From positions 1 through 8,081 of the forward strand of contig JASHWX010000062.1 in NCBI GenBank assembly GCA_030043815.1: a stretch of DNA of 8,081 bases, given 5' to 3'. Source of the stretch: Candidatus Rhabdochlamydia sp. GTDB taxonomy: Bacteria; Chlamydiota; Chlamydiia; Chlamydiales; Rhabdochlamydiaceae. The notes under the pieces are model-generated. The model ran no database searches. It saw only the letters and a program-made list of their open reading frames with translations, and had not been told where the DNA came from. The position numbers and the translations under genes are program-made. Of this stretch, positions 6,175 to 8,081 are shown piece after piece (the first letter of the stretch is position 1; each line of letters begins with the position of its first letter).

Positions 6175-7209
6175 TTAGATGCGCATGACGAGTTTGCCTT
6201 TCACTCTGCCCTCTTCCATCAGGCGATGGGCTTCCCTTACAGTTTCAACACTCATCGCGCCAATCGTTTTGACAGGCGGAAGGCGGATGGCGCCGCTTTC
6301 GATCAACTGGGAAATATGGGTGAGATGATGGGAGTAAATAGCCCATGAAGCAGGAGGACCGGAAAAAGCCTCGGCTCCGACAAAGACAAAGTGCACAGAC
6401 AAGTTCTTTTTAAAACAGGGGCTGACGCCTCTTTCCCACGCAGGGAGATTGAAATCATGACTTTCGGGAAGCACTGAAGAACAATGCCCGGAATAATGGG
6501 TGAGATTAATACAGAGGCGTTTCATATCTTTCCCGATGAAATCCATCGTCGCGTCAAATCGATTCCCGCCGTTCATCGCCATCAGTTTTTCTTCCAACTG
6601 CTGCAGCGAAAGGCCTTTATAGATGAGAATATGCTCTTTTTTCAGGCCGAGCTCGCAGTGCATGAACTTAGCGCTCTCTTCGCTTCCTGCAACAGTGAAA
6701 ATGTCTTTCACAAGATGGTGCTTTGCGAATTGAACGCCGAATGAACCGACTCCCCCGCCGGCGCCTGCGATAAAGAGAGTATCCCCTCTTTTGATGGCAT
6801 GGGAAGAGAGCATCGCCCGATACGCGGTCATGGCAGCAAGTGGGACGGCTGCCGCCTGCTCGAAAGAGAGATTGGACGGTTTTTTTGCGACGACTGATAC
6901 GGGCAGGCAAAGGAATTCAGCATAAGAGCCATTGGAACTTGGCCCAAATGGCATCGCATACACTTCATCGCCTACAGAAAATCCTTGCGCCTCTTTTCCT
7001 AGAGCATCGATCACACCGCTGCAGTCTGCTCCGAGAATGACCGGTGCGTTTCCGCCATACCCTCCCTGCCGGATTTTGCAGTCGACTGGATTAAAGCCCG
7101 ACGCTTCGACTTTGATCCTCACCTCTCCTTTTTTAGGCTGAGGTTGAGGCACATCCGCAAGTCTAAAATGGCTGGCATCCCCAAAAGCATCGAGCACAAT
7201 CGCTTTCAT
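6175..7209 (-). CDS. MDR-superfamily NAD(P)H-dependent oxidoreductase, quinone-oxidoreductase-like
   Basis: 344 residues, the usual length of zinc-free medium-chain dehydrogenases/reductases. The N-terminal GroES-like domain (about 1-120) shows MKAIVLDAFG, EVRIKVEASGFNPVD, ILGADCSGV and VGDEVYAM. The Rossmann domain has the nucleotide loop AGAGGGVGSFGVQ at about 148-160. The catalytic-zinc GHE motif of alcohol dehydrogenases is replaced by GADCSG and the structural-zinc cysteine cluster is missing, so NADPH-dependent reduction of quinones or enones (QOR/zeta-crystallin type) is more likely than alcohol oxidation. The frame is open for 48 more codons upstream, but those lie mostly in a palindromic element, and family alignment clearly begins at MKAI, so the start is set at 7209. 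No Shine-Dalgarno is seen. A TATAAT box at 7235-7240 would give a leader of about 18-20 bases. The substrate is unknown. Confidence 0.88.
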   Translation of the reverse strand: MKAIVLDAFGDASHFRLADVPQPQPKKGEVRIKVEASGFNPVDCKIRQGGYGGNAPVILGADCSGVIDALGKEAQGFSVGDEVYAMPFGPSSNGSYAEFLCLPVSVVAKKPSNLSFEQAAAVPLAAMTAYRAMLSSHAIKRGDTLFIAGAGGGVGSFGVQFAKHHLVKDIFTVAGSEESAKFMHCELGLKKEHILIYKGLSLQQLEEKLMAMNGGNRFDATMDFIGKDMKRLCINLTHYSGHCSSVLPESHDFNLPAWERGVSPCFKKNLSVHFVFVGAEAFSGPPASWAIYSHHLTHISQLIESGAIRLPPVKTIGAMSVETVREAHRLMEEGRVKGKLVMRI

Positions 7210-7232
7210 GCTTGTCAGTTTAGAAAAAGAAA

Positions 7233-7412
7233 GGATTATACCCAAGATGATTCGAAAATTGACCGCTAGACCGCTGCGAAAGCTCCCGCGATTGAGTTGT
7301 CGAAGAGGGGGCATGTATTGCAGAAATACATGCCCCCTCTTCGACAATCTCAATCCCGGGGCTTTGGCACGGTCTATCGGCCAATTTTCGAATCATCTTG
7401 GGTATATAATCC
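7233..7412. mobile_element. 180-bp palindromic, MITE-like element
   Basis: The two halves are reverse complements almost throughout. Both ends begin GGATTATA, the right one with an extra TA. The outer 25 bases (7237-7261 with 7382-7406) and the inner 23 bases (7297-7319 with 7325-7347) pair perfectly, the loop is only five bases (7320-7324), and the stretch between has scattered mismatches and single-base indels. No transposase is encoded. Size, symmetry and lack of coding function fit a non-autonomous miniature element or a large palindromic repeat unit. No target-site duplication is obvious at the edges. The mismatches in the middle suggest that it is not a very recent arrival. Confidence 0.7.
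7235..7240 (-). promoter_or_regulatory. Consensus -10 box (TATAAT) for the oxidoreductase gene, inside the palindrome end
   Basis: Read on the - strand, 7240 to 7235 is TATAAT, 25 bases before the ATG. A good -35 hexamer is not visible at 16-18 bases upstream, so strength is uncertain. The box belongs to the terminal sequence of the palindromic element, and a mirror copy on the + strand lies at 7405-7410. Confidence 0.45.
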
Positions 7413-8081
7413 AGCAGCGCGAAGGATCCGGTTCATGAGAGCTGGATCGATAGAAGCGTCGCATAGAATGAGAATTTCCGCATATTGCTTGCGATCTGCC
7501 AACCTTAAAGCGGCATAGAGCCCTTGAGCAGTGAGAGGAAAATGATCAAGCCCCTCCTTTTGCACAGGGGTGCGAGATAGAAGCATTTTGAGACCGTTGC
7601 ATATCTCAAGATGCATGTGCAGATTCTCTAAAGACGTAAACACTTTAATCGGCGTGTGCGGAGCATAATGCCGGTATTTCATGCCTGGAGATAACAGAGG
7701 CCCTGCTTGAGGACTTGCCAGGGGCATTCCTATCACTTCTTCGATCTGTTCTTTTCTAATAGCCCCCGGTCTAAAGAGGATTGGCCGATCGATCAACCCG
7801 ATCACTGTCGATTCAATGCCGATGTCAGCGCTGCCTCCCATAACAACGGCGGCAATTTTACCATCGAAATCCTCAAGCACATGATCAAAATGGGTTGCGC
7901 TGGGACGGCCAGAAAGGTTGGCGGAAGGCGCAACGATGGGTTCCTGGAGATAGGAGATGATCTCTCTTGCGATCGGATGGGAGGGCATGCGCAGGGCAAT
8001 GGTATCCGATCCTGCCGAAACAATCGACGGCACACCTTCTCGCCGTTTGAGCACGACGGTGAGCGGCCCAGGGAAGAAATG
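7374..8081 (-). CDS. sua5: Sua5/TsaC L-threonylcarbamoyladenylate synthase, 5' end outside window
   Basis: 235 C-terminal residues of the enzyme that makes threonylcarbamoyl-AMP from threonine, bicarbonate and ATP, the first step of the t6A37 tRNA modification. The frame is open to the window edge and includes FFPGPLTVVLKR, so the GTG at 8054 is internal. Seen in order, numbering from the edge: PGPLT (4-8), RMPSHP, APSANLSG (51-58), GIESTVIG (88-95), RPGAI, then the linker SPGMKYRHYAP (131-141) that marks the long Sua5 type, and a C-terminal Sua5 domain ending in MNRILRAA. After that point the last 12 residues (from G224) are encoded by the right arm of the palindromic element, which also supplies the TAG stop; the original C-terminus was probably displaced. 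The catalytic part seems intact. Confidence 0.93.
   Translation of the reverse strand, partial: HFFPGPLTVVLKRREGVPSIVSAGSDTIALRMPSHPIAREIISYLQEPIVAPSANLSGRPSATHFDHVLEDFDGKIAAVVMGGSADIGIESTVIGLIDRPILFRPGAIRKEQIEEVIGMPLASPQAGPLLSPGMKYRHYAPHTPIKVFTSLENLHMHLEICNGLKMLLSRTPVQKEGLDHFPLTAQGLYAALRLADRKQYAEILILCDASIDPALMNRILRAAGLYTQDDSKIGR

Larger units (their letters stand above)
5961..6180. repeat. Tandem duplication of a 110-bp unit
   Basis: Bases 5961-6070 and 6071-6180 line up at a constant offset of 110. The first 20 bases are identical, the next ten carry three changes, and AAGAGAAAA plus the CGCAAAGA core then follow in both. The middle of the unit (about 6011-6046 against 6121-6156) is diverged or rearranged, and the end is again nearly identical (TTTGCGTTGATGATTTCA). 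Copy 1 begins inside the autotransporter gene and carries its stop codon; copy 2 ends just past the stop codon of the convergent oxidoreductase gene. Confidence 0.85.

Noticed and set aside
7210..7353. 48-codon N-terminal extension of the oxidoreductase frame
   Set aside because: It lies mostly within one arm and the loop of the palindrome, its translation mirrors the opposite-strand frame from the other arm, and family similarity begins at MKAIV (7209).
7297..7518. + strand frame encoding a RGHV...YMPPLRQ peptide
   Set aside because: It is the mirror product of the palindromic arms and runs antisense over the real sua5 gene; no independent coding signal.

Overview
The window looks like chromosome from a Chlamydia-related bacterium (order Parachlamydiales). 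This is a judgement from protein style, moderate G+C by eye, weak Shine-Dalgarno sequences, and the mix of a glycogen-synthase-like enzyme, an outer-membrane autotransporter and several short repeat families. No rRNA, tRNA or CRISPR array is visible, and the species cannot be fixed from sequence alone.

Positions 1-5990 are all on the + strand with short gaps and may be read as one or two operons. In order they hold: the 3' two thirds or more of a GT5-type glycogen/starch synthase-like glycosyltransferase (cut by the left edge); a 49-codon conserved small gene whose start codon lies in a perfect 11-bp inverted repeat; an SMR-family transporter of the SugE/Gdx guanidinium-exporter type; an uncharacterised four-helix membrane protein joined to it by a TGATG stop-start overlap; and a complete 1009-residue type Va autotransporter with signal peptide, glycine-rich beta-helix passenger, two PATR-like repeats, helical linker and C-terminal barrel.

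Positions 5991-6174 carry no complete gene but are dense in repeats. A 110-bp unit is present twice in tandem. The second copy preserves the last codons of an autotransporter gene with only silent changes, so it is probably the relic of a second, deleted paralogue. Both copies contain a period-8 repeat (CGCAAAGA and variants) facing in both directions, which can form hairpins between the convergent genes.

Positions 6175-8081 are on the - strand: the 3' part of a Sua5/TsaC threonylcarbamoyl-adenylate synthase (cut by the right edge), then an MDR-superfamily quinone-oxidoreductase-like gene. Between them lies a 180-bp near-perfect palindrome (7233-7412) that looks like a small non-autonomous mobile element. 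It appears to have rewritten the C-terminus of Sua5 and to have brought a consensus TATAAT box to the front of the oxidoreductase gene. This palindrome, the autotransporter relic and the start-codon hairpin of the small gene are the most interesting parts of the window.
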